This document shows, piece after piece, positions 4,354-5,849 of a stretch of 5,849 nucleotides of DNA; positions within the stretch are counted from its first letter, which is position 1; each line of letters starts with the position of its first letter. Under the pieces are notes generated by a model. The model was not told the origin of the DNA, did not search any database, and saw only the letters and a program-made list of their open reading frames with translations. The stretch lies in assembly GCA_900553905.1 (NCBI GenBank), contig USFL01000109.1:1-5849 (forward strand). Direction: 5' to 3'. Made by a program: the position numbers and the translations under genes. This DNA is from an uncultured Eubacteriales bacterium. GTDB lineage: Bacteria; Bacillota; Clostridia; Christensenellales; Aristaeellaceae.

Positions 4354-5691
4354 ATGCGGCTGAAGCATCATATCCTCTTGTATACCTTTTTGAGCGTGGC
4401 GGTGCTGCTGTCCATCTACCTTGTGCTGGATTACGGCATCCAGGCGCAGCGCAGCGCCCAGGCCCTGGAGGACGCCTATGCCCAGCGCGTCCTGGAGACG
4501 CAGGAGCACCTGCAGGCCATCGGCCTCAAGCTGGGGAAAGCGCCCGTAGCCGCGGACGCGCGCACCCAGGTGGAGCTGCTCGCGGGCATCAGCCGCCAGG
4601 CCGACAGCGTGGTGAGCGGCCTGTCCGCCCTGCCGCTGAGCCACATCGCCATGAGCGATACGCTGAAATTCTGCAACCAGCTGTCGGAATACGCCATGGT
4701 GCTGGCGCTGTCGGTAGCCGCGGGCCAGCCCCTGACCGAGCAGGAGACGGCGGAGCTTGTCAGCCTGGAAAGCCAATGCGCGCTGCTGACGGGGCAGTTC
4801 GCCACCGCGCGGGAAACCATGGTGGCCGAAAGCCTGCGCCTGACCGCCCGGCCGGGCGTGTTCTATGCCGAGGCGCAGGCGGCCCGGCGGCCGCTGGAGC
4901 AGGTGGCCGACCCGGACAACGGCATGGACTATCCCAGCATGATCTACGACGGCGCGTTTTCCGACGCGCGGCACTATGGCTCGCCCAAGGCGCTTGGCGA
5001 GGGACGGATCGATCAGCGTCAGGCCATGGAGGCCGCCAGGGCCTTCGTGGGGGAGGAGCGGGTCCGGAGCGTGGAGGCGGCCCCCGACAGCGGGGGCGCG
5101 CTGGCCAGCTACGGCGTGAAGCTGACGCTCAACGACGGCGTGGTGCTCAACGCCGAGGTGACCCGCCAGGGCGGGAAGATGCTGTGGATGGTGCCGGAGC
5201 ATGCCGCCTTTGAACCGGGATGGACGCTGGAGGAATGCGCCGAGGCGGCGCGGGACTTCCTGCTCGATCGCGGCTACGGCGAGATGGAAGCCAACCACTA
5301 CCAGGTCTACGACGGCCTGGCGGTGATCAACTTCGTGGCCGTGCAGGACGGTGTGCTCCTCTACCCCGACCTGGTCAAGGTGCAGGTGCGCATGGATACG
5401 GGCGAGGTCGTGGGCCTGGAGGCCAACAACTACCTGATGAACCATACGGAGCGCACCGGCCTTTCGCCCGCGCTGTCCGGGGAGCAGGCGCTGGAAAAGG
5501 CCAGCTCCCGGCTGGAGGCCGGTCAGGCGCGCCTGTGCGTGATTCCCTACCGCGAGGGGGAGCGCCTGTGCTACGAGGTGCCGGGCCGCTACGAGGGACG
5601 GGAGTACCGCGTGTATATCGATGCGATCACGGGCGAGGAGGCGGAGGTCCTGATGATGGTGGACAGCGTCGGGGGGCGCATGGCGGCCTGA
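4354..5691 (+). CDS. ypeB: Germination protein YpeB (SleB partner)
   Basis: YpeB is a membrane-anchored spore protein that SleB depends on for stability and localisation, and in known systems the dependence is mutual. From the ATG at 4354 the protein has 445 residues, close to the ~450 of B. subtilis YpeB. It has an uncleaved N-terminal membrane segment at ~7-25, a helical region to ~175, the family signature MDYPSMIYDGAFSD (191-204) followed by HYGSPKALGEGRI, and a C-terminal half of PepSY-type repeats. The last two repeats are well seen: YPDLVKVQVRMDTGEVVGLEANNYLMNH (337-364) and CYEVPGRYEGREYRVYIDAITGEEAEVL (406-433). It follows sleB by 13 bases in the same direction, so the two are almost certainly one transcript. 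The frame is intact and no domain is missing. Hairpins and a terminator follow it. Confidence 0.94.
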   Translation: MRLKHHILLYTFLSVAVLLSIYLVLDYGIQAQRSAQALEDAYAQRVLETQEHLQAIGLKLGKAPVAADARTQVELLAGISRQADSVVSGLSALPLSHIAMSDTLKFCNQLSEYAMVLALSVAAGQPLTEQETAELVSLESQCALLTGQFATARETMVAESLRLTARPGVFYAEAQAARRPLEQVADPDNGMDYPSMIYDGAFSDARHYGSPKALGEGRIDQRQAMEAARAFVGEERVRSVEAAPDSGGALASYGVKLTLNDGVVLNAEVTRQGGKMLWMVPEHAAFEPGWTLEECAEAARDFLLDRGYGEMEANHYQVYDGLAVINFVAVQDGVLLYPDLVKVQVRMDTGEVVGLEANNYLMNHTERTGLSPALSGEQALEKASSRLEAGQARLCVIPYREGERLCYEVPGRYEGREYRVYIDAITGEEAEVLMMVDSVGGRMAA

Positions 5692-5701
5692 CAGCCGATT
5701 T

Positions 5702-5748
5702 GCCGGCAGGGCGCAGGCCCCGGTGCAAACGGCGGCGGGCCTGCCGGC
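5702..5748. repeat. 9-bp inverted repeat downstream of ypeB
   Basis: gccggcagg (5702-5710) and cctgccggc (5740-5748) are exact reverse complements separated by 29 bases. It begins 10 bases after the ypeB stop and is followed by a smaller stem, agccg/cggct (5763-5767 with 5773-5777). It probably forms part of a structured 3' untranslated region. Confidence 0.5.
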
Positions 5749-5788
5749 GTCCGCCGCGCAGCAGCCGGATGACGGCTCCATCCTTTGA

Positions 5789-5813
5789 CGGCGCGCCAGC
5801 TATGGGCGCGCCG
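5789..5813. repeat. GC-rich hairpin containing two GGCGCGCC octamers
   Basis: cggcgcgcc (5789-5797) and ggcgcgccg (5805-5813) pair over 9 bp around a 7-base loop. It lies between ypeB and the edge terminator and has no T tract. Because each arm contains a self-palindromic octamer, the direct and inverted repeats coincide. Confidence 0.6.
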
Positions 5814-5815
5814 CA

Positions 5816-5835
5816 GCTTGTCGAAAAAGTCCGCC
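5816..5835 (+). repeat. Copy 2 of the 20-bp intergenic repeat
   Basis: It matches 2050-2069 at 18 of 20 bases. Here it supplies the left arm of the edge terminator, with the complementary right arm directly following. Both copies lie just downstream of another strong GC-rich hairpin, which suggests a recurring composite 3'-end module in this genome. Confidence 0.6.
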
Positions 5836-5849
5836 TGCGGCGGCCTTTT
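5825..5849 (+). terminator. Intrinsic terminator of sleB-ypeB (cut by the window edge)
   Basis: The arms 5825-5835 (aaaagtccgcc) and 5839-5849 (ggcggcctttt) pair over 11 positions with one mismatch, around a tgc loop. The A-rich left arm and T-rich right arm make a typical bidirectional rho-independent terminator. The T run continues to the last base, so the element is probably longer than shown. Its left arm overlaps the 20-bp repeat also found at 2050-2069. Confidence 0.75.

Noticed and set aside
3504..4355. Minus-strand frame opposite sleB, including a start-like MGKKT near 3613 that resembles the L,D-transpeptidase N terminus
   Set aside because: The resemblance is only a few codons (ATGGGRAARAAAAC). 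It has no signal peptide after it, and the rest is antisense to sleB.
4219..5781. 520-codon open frame on the minus strand opposite ypeB
   Set aside because: It is the antisense shadow of a well-supported gene in very GC-rich DNA. Its translation is rich in His, Gly, Arg and Ala and shows no family motif.
5770..5849. Open frame starting at ATG 5770 and running off the right edge
   Set aside because: It lies inside two hairpins and the terminator, has no ribosome-binding site, and is only 26 codons long. The reading frame is a by-product of the repeat.

Overview
The window is GC-rich (roughly two thirds G+C by eye) and probably comes from an endospore-forming Firmicute. The strongest evidence is a sleB-ypeB pair, which encodes spore germination machinery found only in spore formers. 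Remnants of GH51 and GH43 arabinosidases and of a sugar ABC-transporter binding protein suggest a carbohydrate-fermenting, possibly gut-associated, high-GC member of the Clostridia. The genus cannot be named from this sequence.

Left part (1-1946): three pieces of arabinan or arabinoxylan-utilisation genes, all lacking their 5' parts. They are the C-terminal part of a GH51 alpha-L-arabinofuranosidase (minus strand, running off the left edge), the C-terminal two thirds of a family 1 solute-binding protein (minus strand, followed by strong hairpins that look like its terminator), and the last ~107 codons of a GH43 enzyme (plus strand). The solute-binding protein and GH43 pieces meet head to head near base 1620, each cut inside a conserved motif. 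This is either a real deletion/inversion or an assembly or amplification chimera. None of the three pieces should be read as an intact enzyme.

Middle (1947-3482): a hairpin-rich convergent intergenic region, then a complete secreted YkuD-type L,D-transpeptidase on the minus strand. It has a signal peptide, two FlgD/Ig-like modules, an SH3-like domain and a catalytic domain with Cys433.

Right part (3483-5849): a divergent intergenic region with several RNA-like structures, then sleB (peptidoglycan-binding domain plus cortex-lytic hydrolase domain) and ypeB 13 bases downstream, ending in a run of hairpins and a terminator at the right edge. SleB is the cortex hydrolase and YpeB is its membrane-anchored partner, needed for its stability and localisation in the spore. 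The divergent L,D-transpeptidase also acts on peptidoglycan, so the right half is a small cell-wall or spore-envelope cluster. The most interesting regulatory feature is a 14-bp hairpin that buries the sleB ribosome-binding site, downstream of a terminator-like hairpin.

I see no sign of an undescribed multi-gene system. The leads are the chimeric junctions, the sleB leader and the repeated terminator module.
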